NCBI RefSeq assembly: GCF_029222965.1
Contig: NZ_JARHUD010000001.1
Coordinates: 310,001 to 374,000, forward strand
DNA length: 64,000 nt
Source: Aquibaculum arenosum
Lineage (GTDB): Bacteria > Pseudomonadota > Alphaproteobacteria > Kiloniellales > DSM-21159
Direction: 5' to 3'
This document shows, piece by piece, positions 33,682 to 42,685 of the stretch. The notes under the pieces are model-generated. The model searched no databases and was not told the origin of the DNA. It worked only from the letters and a program-made list of their open reading frames with translations. Each line of letters starts with the position of its first letter. The first letter of the stretch is position 1. The position numbers and the translations under genes were made by a program.

Positions 33682-34623
33682 ATGCGTAATTTTTCCGCCG
33701 AGGAAACCCACAAGGCCTTGGATTTCCCCTCCCTGGTGGAGGCGCTGCGCGAGGCGTTTCGCAGCGACATCGAGGTGCCCGTGCGCCATCACCACACCAT
33801 GGCGCGGGCCGAGGAGCCGGATGCCACGCTGCTGCTGATGCCGGCCTGGCAGGGCGAGCGCTATGTCGGCATCAAGATCGTCACCGTTACTCCCGGCAAT
33901 TCAAATCGCTCTTTGCCCGCAATCCTCGGGGTCTATCTGCTCAATGACGGGCGAACCGGTGCGCCCCTGGCCCTGATCGACGGCCCCATGCTGACTCTTC
34001 GGCGCACGGCAGCGGCCTCCGCCCTGGCGGCAGACTACCTCGCCCGGCCGGACAGCGAGCGTCTTCTGATGGTGGGTACGGGAGCCCTCTCGACCCATCT
34101 GATCGAAGCCCACGCCGCGGTACGGCCGATCCGATCGGTCTCCGTCTGGGGGCGCAATCCGGAAAAGGCCAGGGCGGTGGCGGCGTCGGTCGACCTGCCG
34201 GGTATCGAGGTCACGGCGGTTGAGTCGCTGGAGACTGCGGTGCCGGAGGCTGATGTCATCTCCTGCGCCACTCTATCGACGGAGCCTCTGGTCAAGGGCG
34301 CCTGGCTGCGGCCGGGCCAGCACCTGGATCTGGTGGGCGCCTTCACTCCGGGGATGCGCGAAAGCGACGACGAGGCTGTCCGGCGCGCGGACATCTATGT
34401 GGACACGCGCGCCGGCTGCCTGAAGGAAGGCGGCGACATCGTCCAGCCCCTGTCCGATGGCGTGATGAGCGAAGGCGACGTGGTGGCCGATCTGCTGGAC
34501 ATGACCGCCGGGCGCCATGCGGGACGCAGCAGTGCCGAGGCGATCACGCTCTTCAAGTCCGTCGGCACGGCCGTTGAGGACTTCGCCGCCGCCCAGCTGG
34601 TGGTGGAGCGGACGGCAGACTGA
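33682..34623 (+). CDS. Ornithine cyclodeaminase/mu-crystallin family enzyme, 313 aa
   Basis: An NAD(P)-dependent enzyme of the OCD family, whose members are ornithine cyclodeaminases, alanine dehydrogenases or ketimine (pyrroline-2-carboxylate) reductases. VGIKIVTVTPGNSNRSLP near 63-80 contains the substrate Lys; RRTAAASALAADYLA and the Rossmann MVGTGALSTHLIEAH are typical. It lies between lapA and pyrF and its TGA overlaps the pyrF ATG by one base. Which reaction it performs cannot be told from sequence. Confidence 0.88.
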   Translation: MRNFSAEETHKALDFPSLVEALREAFRSDIEVPVRHHHTMARAEEPDATLLLMPAWQGERYVGIKIVTVTPGNSNRSLPAILGVYLLNDGRTGAPLALIDGPMLTLRRTAAASALAADYLARPDSERLLMVGTGALSTHLIEAHAAVRPIRSVSVWGRNPEKARAVAASVDLPGIEVTAVESLETAVPEADVISCATLSTEPLVKGAWLRPGQHLDLVGAFTPGMRESDDEAVRRADIYVDTRAGCLKEGGDIVQPLSDGVMSEGDVVADLLDMTAGRHAGRSSAEAITLFKSVGTAVEDFAAAQLVVERTAD

Positions 34624-35372
34624 TGTCCGAGTCCTGCCCGCCGGGCATGGAGCGGGTCTTTGTCGGTCTGGACACTCCGGACTATGCCCGCGCCCAAGAT
34701 CTCGTAGAGCGGCTTTCCGGGCTGGTGGGCGGCTTCAAGCTGGGCAAGGAGTTCTTGGCAGCACAGGGACCCAAGGTGGCGCGTGAAGTGGTCGGCGCGG
34801 CGCCGCTTTTCCTTGATGTAAAGTTCCACGACATCCCGAACACCGTGGCATCCGCTCTGCGCGCTCTGGCGCCGCAAGCGCCGGCCATCGTCAATGTCCA
34901 TGCTAGTGGTGGTCCGGCCATGCTGCGCGCGGCCGCTGAGGCGGTCGAGCGCGCTGCCGAGGAGCAGGATAGGCCGCGGCCCTGGCTGATCGCCGTGACG
35001 GTGCTCACCAGCTTGGACGATACTGATCTGGTCGCTGTTGGCCAAAGCGGTCCGGTGGCGGATCAGGTGGTGCGCCTGGCCCGATTGGCACAGGACTGTG
35101 GGCTGGACGGCGTGGTCTGCTCGCCGCGGGAAATCACGGCCCTGCGGGCTGCCTGTGGGGCTGACTTCAAGCTGGTGGTGCCGGGGATTCGTCCCGCCTG
35201 GGCAGCGGCGGGAGACCAGAAGCGGATCATGACGCCGGCCGAAGCCGTGGCAGCGGGCGCGGATCGACTTGTGATCGGACGGCCCATCACTGCTGCGTCG
35301 GATCCTGCCGACGCCGCGCGACGTATCGCCGCCGAAATCGGCGCCGAAATCGACGCTGCGTCGAGCAGCTAG
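34623..35372 (+). CDS. pyrF: Orotidine 5'-phosphate decarboxylase, 249 aa
   Basis: Last step of UMP synthesis. The N-terminal VFVGLDTPDY, the catalytic FLDVKFHDIPNT (Asp-Lys-His-Asp) near 60-71, and the C-terminal VVPGIRPAW and RLVIGRPIT phosphate-binding segments identify group I OMPDC. Coupled by one base to the preceding gene. Confidence 0.96.
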   Translation: MSESCPPGMERVFVGLDTPDYARAQDLVERLSGLVGGFKLGKEFLAAQGPKVAREVVGAAPLFLDVKFHDIPNTVASALRALAPQAPAIVNVHASGGPAMLRAAAEAVERAAEEQDRPRPWLIAVTVLTSLDDTDLVAVGQSGPVADQVVRLARLAQDCGLDGVVCSPREITALRAACGADFKLVVPGIRPAWAAAGDQKRIMTPAEAVAAGADRLVIGRPITAASDPADAARRIAAEIGAEIDAASSS

Positions 35373-35436
35373 TTCCGAGTCTGCTTGCTCCGGGGCACGC
35401 CGACCACTAGATCAGGTCCAGGACAAGAGAAAGAGA

Positions 35437-36267
35437 GTGGCCGTGCCGAGCGAGAACGAACTGGATTTTTCCCGCTTGCCGGATGCGCGCCCACTGGCCC
35501 CTATCTCTCCGCGTGAAACGGCGCGCGAAATCTTCGCTCTGCTTTACCATTATGCCGGCGCGATGGCGCGGCTGGCGCTGCTGCCCGTGTCCATCGCCTT
35601 TGGGCTGACCGCAGTTGCGCTCTATTTCTCCCTGGGAGCCGGCTTTCACTTCTTTGTCGTCGGGGCCAAACTCTATCTTCTGGTCTGGTTCGCGGGCTCG
35701 GTCTTTCGGCTGTTGCTGTTGGGCCCCGGCCCGGAGCTGGCGCGCCCCTTGCCCAACTGGCGGCCGGCAGACGGGCGTTTGGCCCTGCGCGGCCTGGGCG
35801 TGATTGCCATCGCCATGCTGGTGACCCTGCCGGCGAGCTTCATCTTCGGGTCGCTGGGCGGCGGTTTGGGGCCGAATGGGCCGCAACCCGGACCCTGGAT
35901 TATCGCTCCGCTCGTCGTGGCCGCCATCACCACGCTCGGGCTCAGCTTCACTCTGCCGGCGGCGGCGCTTGGTCGTGGCTACGGTTACAAGCGCGCCTGG
36001 CGCGAATCACGTGGTGCGCTGGCTCCCCTGTTCGGGCTGTTTGTGGTCATCGTGCTGCCCGTGGATCTGGCGATTGCCCTGATCGACCTGCTGCTGTTGC
36101 AGCTTCAACTTGCCACCAATCTCGTGATCCCGCGCGCGGCCGTCGGCACGGCGGCCAACTATCTCTCGGTCGCGCTGGCGTCCACCGTGCTCGCGGTGGC
36201 CTTTGCCAAGCGTACCGGCTGGCAGCGGCCGGGTGGGCAACAGCCGCTCATGAGGATGCAGGCATGA
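35437..36267 (+). CDS. Integral membrane protein of unknown function, 276 aa
   Basis: I do not recognise a family. The first 38 residues are soluble, then about six hydrophobic segments are visible (about 44-66, 71-92, 122-142, 153-175, 190-218 and 230-250). It starts at GTG 35437 and its stop overlaps the trpF ATG by four bases, so it is translated with trpF. Its last residues are polar (RPGGQQPLMRMQA). Its place between pyrF and trpF is not usual. Confidence 0.7.
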   Translation: MAVPSENELDFSRLPDARPLAPISPRETAREIFALLYHYAGAMARLALLPVSIAFGLTAVALYFSLGAGFHFFVVGAKLYLLVWFAGSVFRLLLLGPGPELARPLPNWRPADGRLALRGLGVIAIAMLVTLPASFIFGSLGGGLGPNGPQPGPWIIAPLVVAAITTLGLSFTLPAAALGRGYGYKRAWRESRGALAPLFGLFVVIVLPVDLAIALIDLLLLQLQLATNLVIPRAAVGTAANYLSVALASTVLAVAFAKRTGWQRPGGQQPLMRMQA

Positions 36268-36911
36268 CGGTTGACTGCAAGATCTGCGGCATCAGGGACC
36301 CCGAAGCGTTGCGGGCTGCCGTGCAGGGCAGGGCACGCTGGGTCGGCTTCGTCTTCTTTCCGCGCTCCCCGCGTTCGCTGACGCCCGAGCAGGCTGCCGT
36401 CCTGTCTGCAGAGGCGGCAGGCCGGGTGGAGCGGGTCGGCCTCTTCGTCGACCCCGACGATGCTCTGCTGGACGCCACGCTCGGCCGGGTTGATCTCGAT
36501 ATGCTGCAGCTGCACGGCAGCGAAACGCCGCGCCGCGTGGCCGAGATCCGCGCGCGCTGGGGCCTGCCGGTGATGAAGGCGATCAAGATCGCCAGGGCCG
36601 AGGACCTTGCGGTGGTCCCGGACTATGCCGAGGTGGTCGACTGCATCCTTTTCGATGCCAAGGCGCCCAAGGAGATGGTGGATGCCCTGCCGGGCGGCAA
36701 TGCGCTCAGTTTCGATTGGCGCCTGCTCGCCGGGCGGAGCTGGCCCAAGCCCTGGATGCTCTCTGGTGGCCTCAATCCGGAGAACCTCACCGAGGCCGTG
36801 AACCTTACGGGCGCCGATGCCGTCGATGTCTCATCGGGTGTGGAGGTGCGGCCGGGTGTCAAGGATCCCGCACGCATAGCGGCCTTTCTGTCCGCAGCCG
36901 GGGAACTCTAG
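36264..36911 (+). CDS. trpF: Phosphoribosylanthranilate isomerase, 215 aa
   Basis: Third step of tryptophan synthesis. The N-terminal CKICGIRDPEAL with catalytic Cys, GFVFFPRSPRSL, the LQLHGSETP strand and C-terminal DVSSGVEVRPGVKD are all characteristic. It overlaps the membrane-protein gene by four bases. In many alphaproteobacteria trpB and trpA follow; here cobT does. Confidence 0.95.
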   Translation: MTVDCKICGIRDPEALRAAVQGRARWVGFVFFPRSPRSLTPEQAAVLSAEAAGRVERVGLFVDPDDALLDATLGRVDLDMLQLHGSETPRRVAEIRARWGLPVMKAIKIARAEDLAVVPDYAEVVDCILFDAKAPKEMVDALPGGNALSFDWRLLAGRSWPKPWMLSGGLNPENLTEAVNLTGADAVDVSSGVEVRPGVKDPARIAAFLSAAGEL

Positions 36912-36959
36912 CCCCGGGGGATTGGCCCTTCGGGGCGTAACGCTTATGTTTCGCTCTAT

Positions 36960-38849
36960 ATGACCCAGCACGAATCCGATATCGAACGCTTCAAGCGCGT
37001 CACCGAGGCGACCATGCGGGCCCTGGCGGAGCGTGACGACCTGACCGTGGCCTTCTCGCCCGGCGGCCATGGCCTGTCCGGGACGGAAGCGCGTCTGCCG
37101 ATGCCGGCGCGCGATCTGCCGGCGGAAGAAGTGGCCCTGGTGCGGGGCTCGGCCGACTCGCTTGGTTTCAAGCTGCGCCACCATGATGCCGGGCTGCATG
37201 CGGAGCAGCAGCCCCAAGCGGGCGAGGCGCGCGAGATCTTCGATGCGGTGGAACAGGCCCGCTGCGAAGCCCTGGGCATGCGCCGCTTCGGTGGAAGCGC
37301 GGCGAACCTGGATGCCGCACTGCAGGAGAACCTGCGCAACCGCGGGCTCAATCGGGCGCAGAGCCATGAAGAAGTCCCACTGAGCGAGGTCCTTCGGTTA
37401 CTGGCCCGCGAGCGACTGAGTGGGCGCCCCTTGCCTCGAGAGGCCCAGCGCCTGGTTGAGGTCTGGAAGCCGCATCTGGACCCGCAGGCTCTGGAGGATT
37501 TCGCCCAGCTGCCGGATCTGGCGGAGGATCAGCAGGGTTACGCCAAAGCCATTCGGCGCATGCTGCAGCATCTGTCGCTCGATAGCCTCGACGACCAGGA
37601 GCCCCTGGAGGACGAGGCGGAGAGCGAGGGCGAGAATCAGCCCGACGACTCCATGCAGAGCCGCGGCGAGAGTGGCGAGCAGGATTCCTCCGAGGCGAGC
37701 GCTTCCGAAGAGGGCGAAAGCGCCGAGATGGAGGACGCCGGCGAGGCGGAAGACGGCGGTGAGGTCGATCCCGAGGGCGACATGATGGCCGCCGAGGGAG
37801 ATGACAAGCCGGGCAGTCAGGCCCGTCGACCGAACTGGGATGGCCAGAACGAAAAGGCCAATGACAGCTACCGAGCCTATCTCACCGAGTTCGACGAGGA
37901 GGTGGGTGCAGCTGATCTGTGCGATTCCGAAGAGTTGGTGCGCCTGCGCCATCTGCTGGACCAGCAGTTGAACACTCTCCAGGGCGTGGTGGCCCGTTTG
38001 GCCAATCGCTTGCAGCGCCGCCTGATGGCGAAGCAGACCCGGGCCTGGGAGTTCAACATCGAGGAAGGGATCCTGGACACCGCTCGTTTGGCGCGGGTCG
38101 TGGTCGATCCCACTCACGCGCTCAGCTTTAAGCGCGAGTTGGACACGGACTTCCGCGACACGGTCGTCACTCTGCTGATCGACAACTCCGGCTCAATGCG
38201 CGGACGGCCGATCTCCGTGGCGGCGCTGAGCGCGGATATTCTGGCGCGCACATTGGAGCGCTGCGGCGTGAAGGTGGAGATTCTGGGCTTCACCACGCGC
38301 ATGTGGAAGGGGGGGCACAGTCGCGAGCGCTGGATCGCTGCCGGCAAGCCGCCGCTCCCGGGGCGTCTCAACGACCTGCGGCATATCGTCTACAAGGACG
38401 CCGACATGCCCTGGCGCCGGGCGCGCAAGAACCTGGGTCTGATGCTGCGTGAAGGCATCCTCAAGGAGAACATCGACGGTGAGGCGATCCTCTGGGCGCA
38501 CAGCCGCCTGCTGGCCCGCGCCGAGCAGCGCCGCATCCTGATGGTAATTTCCGATGGCGCGCCGGTGGACGATTCCACCCTGTCAGTCAATCCGGGCAAT
38601 TACCTGGAACGCCACCTCCGCGAGGTGATTCATTACATCGAGACCCGCAGCCCGGTGGAACTGATCGCCATTGGCATCGGCCACGATGTCACCCGCTACT
38701 ATCGCCGGGCCGTGACCATCGTCGATGCCGAACAGCTCGGCGGCACCATGCTGGAGAAGCTGGCCGAACTCTTTGATGAGGAGGGCGCCCAAATGGCAGC
38801 ACGCGGCGGCGCCCGGCGCGGAGGAACCACGCGGGCCGCCGCTCGCTGA
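36960..38849 (+). CDS. cobT: Cobaltochelatase subunit CobT, 629 aa
   Basis: CobT with CobS forms the AAA+/VWA motor that, with CobN, inserts Co2+ into hydrogenobyrinic acid diamide in aerobic B12 synthesis. The N-terminal helical region is about 1-205; an acidic Glu/Asp/Ser-rich linker is about 206-280; the C-terminal VWA domain has the [13 protein letters not shown] near 407. Length is as expected. No cobS or cobN is in the window, unusual since cobS is often adjacent. The start at 36960 is the first ATG after trpF, 48 bp downstream. Confidence 0.94.
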   Translation: MTQHESDIERFKRVTEATMRALAERDDLTVAFSPGGHGLSGTEARLPMPARDLPAEEVALVRGSADSLGFKLRHHDAGLHAEQQPQAGEAREIFDAVEQARCEALGMRRFGGSAANLDAALQENLRNRGLNRAQSHEEVPLSEVLRLLARERLSGRPLPREAQRLVEVWKPHLDPQALEDFAQLPDLAEDQQGYAKAIRRMLQHLSLDSLDDQEPLEDEAESEGENQPDDSMQSRGESGEQDSSEASASEEGESAEMEDAGEAEDGGEVDPEGDMMAAEGDDKPGSQARRPNWDGQNEKANDSYRAYLTEFDEEVGAADLCDSEELVRLRHLLDQQLNTLQGVVARLANRLQRRLMAKQTRAWEFNIEEGILDTARLARVVVDPTHALSFKRELDTDFRDTVVTLLIDNSGSMRGRPISVAALSADILARTLERCGVKVEILGFTTRMWKGGHSRERWIAAGKPPLPGRLNDLRHIVYKDADMPWRRARKNLGLMLREGILKENIDGEAILWAHSRLLARAEQRRILMVISDGAPVDDSTLSVNPGNYLERHLREVIHYIETRSPVELIAIGIGHDVTRYYRRAVTIVDAEQLGGTMLEKLAELFDEEGAQMAARGGARRGGTTRAAAR

Positions 38850-38889
38850 ATCTGTTCCCTTGAGATGAGTCCGGGACTCTGACGCCGGT

Positions 38890-39351
38890 TCAGCTTTTGC
38901 CCATCAGGGCCTTCTTCCGCGTCGCCATCTTGTCGCCCAGCTCCTGGAGCGCGTCTTTGCTCAGGCTCTCGCGCGCCATCTTGAACATCATCTCCTCTTC
39001 CTCCTCCACATGGTGCTCCACCAGTTCCTTGAGCACCTTCGCCCGGCCGGAGAATTGGACGCTCTGCGCGTCGGTTTTCTGGAGGTCCGGTATGATCATC
39101 TCCTCGACCGCGCGGTGCTCCTCCAGCGCCTCGTGGTAGAGCTTGAGATGCTCCTTGCCGTCGGCATCGCGGAAGGCCGGATAGAAGATTTCCTCCTCCA
39201 GGGCGGTGTGGACCTTCAACTCCGTTGCGATCTGCTCCAGCAGGTCCTGGCGGGTCTTCCCGGCGCGGTCGGTGGTGCTGGTCAGCTTGGCGAGAAGATC
39301 GCGCACCTTGGAGTGATCTTCTTCGAGCAGCGCAATTGCGTCCTTGGCCAT
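38890..39351 (-). CDS. Hemerythrin/HHE cation-binding protein, 153 aa
   Basis: Two HHE repeats: EEDHSKVRDLL near 10-20 with HTALEEEIFYP near 48-58, and HEALEEHRAVEEMI near 73-86 with VEHHVEEEEEMMF near 112-124. The His/Glu pattern binds a di-iron centre and may sense or store O2 or NO, or buffer iron. It is a single gene, convergent with cobT. The start has a GGAGG-like site upstream. Confidence 0.9.
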   Translation of the reverse strand: MAKDAIALLEEDHSKVRDLLAKLTSTTDRAGKTRQDLLEQIATELKVHTALEEEIFYPAFRDADGKEHLKLYHEALEEHRAVEEMIIPDLQKTDAQSVQFSGRAKVLKELVEHHVEEEEEMMFKMARESLSKDALQELGDKMATRKKALMGKS

Positions 39352-39440
39352 GGCGGGCCTCCCTGCTGGTGTGAAACACTGTGGGAGGTAACCCGACGCG
39401 GCGTGGCGGGTTCCGAGACCGGTCCGATACTGGGGGTGCG

Positions 39441-39725
39441 TCAGGCTTTGGGGAATACCTGGCGTGTGGGAAGGATGCTCACTTCGCGGAAGAGACCGGC
39501 GCGCGCATAGGGGTCGCCGCTGGCAAAAGCTTCTGCCGATCCCCGGTCGGGCACGTCGAGCACCAGCAGACTGCCGGCCGGTGCGCTCTCGTCCTCGTCG
39601 AGCAGTGGACCGGCGTAGACCAGCTGATCGGCGTGAGCCTCCAGGTAGGCAAGATGATCCGGGCGGTGTTGCATGCGCAACTCCAACTGGTTCGGCTTGT
39701 CGTGGCAGATCAATGCGAACAGCAT
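39441..39725 (-). CDS. YciI-family protein, 94 aa
   Basis: A small ferredoxin-like-fold protein. MLFALICHDKPNQLELR, RPDHLAYLEAH and AGPLLDEDESAPAGSLLVLD match YciI-like proteins, including the active-site-like His-Asp pair. Function unknown. Located upstream of tsaD on the same strand order but separated by 78 bp. Confidence 0.88.
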   Translation of the reverse strand: MLFALICHDKPNQLELRMQHRPDHLAYLEAHADQLVYAGPLLDEDESAPAGSLLVLDVPDRGSAEAFASGDPYARAGLFREVSILPTRQVFPKA

Positions 39726-39803
39726 TTCCCGGGGCTCCCTACGCGTTCAGATGAAAAGCCTAACCCGATTTGCGGTGAGGCGCCAAGCGGCCTGTTCGGC
39801 AGC

Positions 39804-40883
39804 TCAGGACGCAAGTTCGCTTGCGGTTGCTGCTGGCGTCGATGCCGTGGGCGCGCTCAGGCTGTCCAGCGGCCAGCGCGGCCGGGCCGGGAAGTCCAGG
39901 CCGTCGACGGCACCCAGGCGGAATCGCTCCAGCCCCGCCCAGGCAATCATGGCGCCGTTGTCCGTGCAAAGCGCCATTGGGGGCGCGATCAGTTCGGTGC
40001 CCTGGGCTTGCGCCACATCAGAGAGGCGCGCGCGCAAGGTGGCATTGGCCGCAACCCCGCCGGCCACCACCAACGGCCCGCTCTGGCCGGTTTCCGCCTG
40101 GAAGCGGGCCAGCGCCCGGGCGGAACGGTCAGCGAGCACGTCCGCTACTGCCGCCTGGAAGGCTGCGGCCAAATCGGCCCTGTCCTGCGGGGTGACGGAT
40201 TCCAGCTTGCCAAGGGCGTGCCGCACGGCGGTCTTCAAGCCGGAGAAGGAGAAGTCGCAGCCCGGGCGCCCCACCATGGGCCGGGGCAGCGCGATGCGCC
40301 GCGGATCACCGCTGCGCGCGCGGCGTTCCACGGCGGGGCCGCCGGGATAGCCCAGTTCAAGCAGCTTCGCCGTTTTGTCGAAGGCTTCGCCCACCGCGTC
40401 GTCTATGGTCCCGCCATAGCGGCGATAGCGTCCCACGCCCTCGACCGCCAGCAGCTGACAATGCCCGCCCGAGACCAGTAGCAGCAGGTAAGGGAAGGGC
40501 AGGTCGTGGGTGAGGCGGGCGGTCAGGGCATGGCCCTCCAGATGATTGACTGCCACGAAGGGCTTGCCGTGAACCGCGGCGATCGCCTTGGCGGTCATCA
40601 TGCCAACCATGACCCCGCCAATAAGACCGGGACCGGTGGTTGCGGCAATGGCATCCAGATCGGCAAAGTCCACGCCGGCCTCGCGCAGGGCCTCGGCCAC
40701 CAGGGCATCGATCCGCTCAAGATGACTGCGCGCGGCGATTTCCGGCACGACGCCGCCGTAGAGGCGGTGCTCTTCCAATTGCGTGAAGACCAGGTTCGCG
40801 CGCAGGCGTGCGCCGACATCCGCGTCGGAAACGACAGCGGCGGCGGTTTCGTCGCAGGAGGTTTCGATACCAAGGATCAGCAT
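39804..40883 (-). CDS. tsaD: tRNA N6-threonylcarbamoyladenosine transferase TsaD, 359 aa
   Basis: Transfers threonylcarbamoyl to A37 of ANN-reading tRNAs. [18 protein letters not shown] starts the ASKHA fold; [12 protein letters not shown] has the metal-binding His pair near 111 and 115; SGGHCQLL and [10 protein letters not shown] are conserved. I start at ATG 40883; the frame runs on to 41264 antisense to hemC. A Ser/Thr/Ala-rich tail follows the conserved part. Divergent from hemC. Confidence 0.96.
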   Translation of the reverse strand: MLILGIETSCDETAAAVVSDADVGARLRANLVFTQLEEHRLYGGVVPEIAARSHLERIDALVAEALREAGVDFADLDAIAATTGPGLIGGVMVGMMTAKAIAAVHGKPFVAVNHLEGHALTARLTHDLPFPYLLLLVSGGHCQLLAVEGVGRYRRYGGTIDDAVGEAFDKTAKLLELGYPGGPAVERRARSGDPRRIALPRPMVGRPGCDFSFSGLKTAVRHALGKLESVTPQDRADLAAAFQAAVADVLADRSARALARFQAETGQSGPLVVAGGVAANATLRARLSDVAQAQGTELIAPPMALCTDNGAMIAWAGLERFRLGAVDGLDFPARPRWPLDSLSAPTASTPAATASELAS

Positions 40884-40952
40884 GATGCTTTGTGTAACAT
40901 GGGGGCGGGCAGGAGACATGGCAAAAGCCGGCGAGGTCGGCATCGCCGCGGT

Positions 40953-40981
40953 TTGTGCATGGCAGGCAGTCGGCCTATAAG
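40953..40981 (+). promoter_or_regulatory. Candidate promoter of hemC
   Basis: TTGTGC (40953-40958), 17-bp spacer, TATAAG (40976-40981). The start would be near 40988, 31 nt before the hemC ATG. Good -10, weak -35. Confidence 0.45.
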
Positions 40982-41018
40982 GGCGGCCTGTTTGACCGCT
41001 GTTTTTCCGGAGGCCTTC

Positions 41019-41957
41019 ATGCCCCTGCTTCGTCTCGGTTCCCGCGGCAGTCCTCTGGCCTTGGCCCAGACGGAAGAGACCAAACGCCGCCTGGCGGAAG
41101 CGCACCCGGAACTTGCGGCGCCTGACGCCGTTGAGATCGTCGTGATCAAGACCACCGGTGACCGGGTTCAAGACCGTCCCCTGTCGGAGATTGGTGGCAA
41201 GGGGCTTTTCACCAAGGAGATCGAGGAGGCTCTGTTCGACTCGCGGATCGATGTGGCCGTGCATTCGATGAAGGACATGCCCACCTGGCCGCCGGAGTCA
41301 CTGGAACTGGCCGCTTATCTCCCGCGTGAAGATCCGCGTGACGCTTTCTTCTCGCCGCACGGCCATCGAATTGTGGATCTGCCGCAGGGCGCGGTGGTTG
41401 GAACGTCGAGCCTCCGGCGGCAGAGCCAGGTCCTGGCACTGCGGCCGGATCTGCGCGTCGTCTCCCTGCGCGGCAATGTTGACACCCGGCTGCGCAAGCT
41501 GGCGGCGAAAGATATCGATGCAACGCTCCTGGCCCTGGCGGGCTTGCGTCGGCTGGGGCGGGACGACCGACCGCACAGTGTGCTGGAAACGGATGAAATG
41601 CTGCCGGCTGTCGGACAGGGCGCGATCGGCCTGCAATGTCGCAAGGCGGACGAGCGTACGCAGGCGTGGCTGCGCACTATTGACGACGAGCTAACGCGCC
41701 AGCGCGTCGAAGCGGAACGTGCCTGCCTTGCCGTGTTGGATGGTTCCTGCCGTACGCCTATCGCTGCCTTGGCGGAGTGTACGCAGGAGGGGGGTATGCG
41801 CCTGCGTGCACTGGTGGCCACACCCGACGGCGCCCGCGTCTGGCAGGGCGAGGAGACCGGATCGCAGCGAGACTTTCTGCGACTGGGTCAGAGCCTTGGG
41901 CAAAGGCTGCGCCTGGACGCGGGCGAAGAGTTCTTCGCCTCTTTGGCTTCCCACTGA
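41019..41957 (+). CDS. hemC: Porphobilinogen deaminase (hydroxymethylbilane synthase), 312 aa
   Basis: Polymerises four porphobilinogens. [14 protein letters not shown] at the N-terminus, HSMKDMPTW with catalytic Asp, [13 protein letters not shown], and the dipyrromethane-carrying Cys in [12 protein letters not shown] (about 243). The ATG has GGAGG six bases upstream. The TGA overlaps the hemD ATG by one base. Confidence 0.97.
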   Translation: MPLLRLGSRGSPLALAQTEETKRRLAEAHPELAAPDAVEIVVIKTTGDRVQDRPLSEIGGKGLFTKEIEEALFDSRIDVAVHSMKDMPTWPPESLELAAYLPREDPRDAFFSPHGHRIVDLPQGAVVGTSSLRRQSQVLALRPDLRVVSLRGNVDTRLRKLAAKDIDATLLALAGLRRLGRDDRPHSVLETDEMLPAVGQGAIGLQCRKADERTQAWLRTIDDELTRQRVEAERACLAVLDGSCRTPIAALAECTQEGGMRLRALVATPDGARVWQGEETGSQRDFLRLGQSLGQRLRLDAGEEFFASLASH

Positions 41958-42685
41958 TGCGACTCTTGGTCACACGACCACGCGAGGATGCCGGCGAGAC
42001 CTTGGCTGCCCTTGAGCGGCGTGGCCATCAGGGGCTGAGCGAGCCGCTGCTGCACCTGCACCGCCTCGCGGTGGAATGGCCGCCGCGTGCCGAGCTGCAG
42101 GCTCTCGTGATCACAAGCCGCAACGGGCTGCGGGGTTATCTGGCCGAGGTGCCCGACCGCAGTCTTCCGGTCTATGCCGTGGGGCCGGGCAGTGCCGAGG
42201 AGGCGCGCCGCGCCGGCTTTGCCGAGGTGCACGATGCCGACGGCGATGCCCACGCGCTCGCAGACCTGATCCGTCGCTCCTTGGATCCGCGAGACGGGGC
42301 GCTGTTGCACCCCTCGGGGCGCGATGTTGCGGACGGCTTGAGCGATCCTCTGCGCGCTAACGGTTTCGATCTGCGCCGCTGCGTTGTTTACGCAGCCGAT
42401 GCTGTCGAAGCGCTATCGCATGATTGTGTCAGCGCCCTGGAAAGGGGTACGCTTGACGGCGCGTTGTTCTTTTCCCCTCGTACAGGTGCAACTTTTGCCG
42501 CCTTGATCGAGGGGGCGGGATTGCAGCAGGCTTGCAGTGCAATGACGGCGTACTGTTTGAGCGACGCTGTTGCGCAGACGGTGGTTTCAATGCCGTGGCA
42601 CGCTATTCGTACAGCCGCGGCGCCGAACCAGGCGGCGTTGTTGAGTTTGCTGCCGGCACAGACAGAAGCGGAAGGGCGATCATGA
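41957..42685 (+). CDS. hemD: Uroporphyrinogen-III synthase, 242 aa
   Basis: A two-domain protein beginning [19 protein letters not shown], with VITSRNGLRGYL, VGPGSAEEARRAGF and FSPRTGATFAALIEGAG. Sequence conservation in HemD is always low, but the N-terminal signature and location between hemC and the mitofilin gene make the call firm. It overlaps both neighbours (1 bp and 4 bp). Confidence 0.9.
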   Translation: MRLLVTRPREDAGETLAALERRGHQGLSEPLLHLHRLAVEWPPRAELQALVITSRNGLRGYLAEVPDRSLPVYAVGPGSAEEARRAGFAEVHDADGDAHALADLIRRSLDPRDGALLHPSGRDVADGLSDPLRANGFDLRRCVVYAADAVEALSHDCVSALERGTLDGALFFSPRTGATFAALIEGAGLQQACSAMTAYCLSDAVAQTVVSMPWHAIRTAAAPNQAALLSLLPAQTEAEGRS

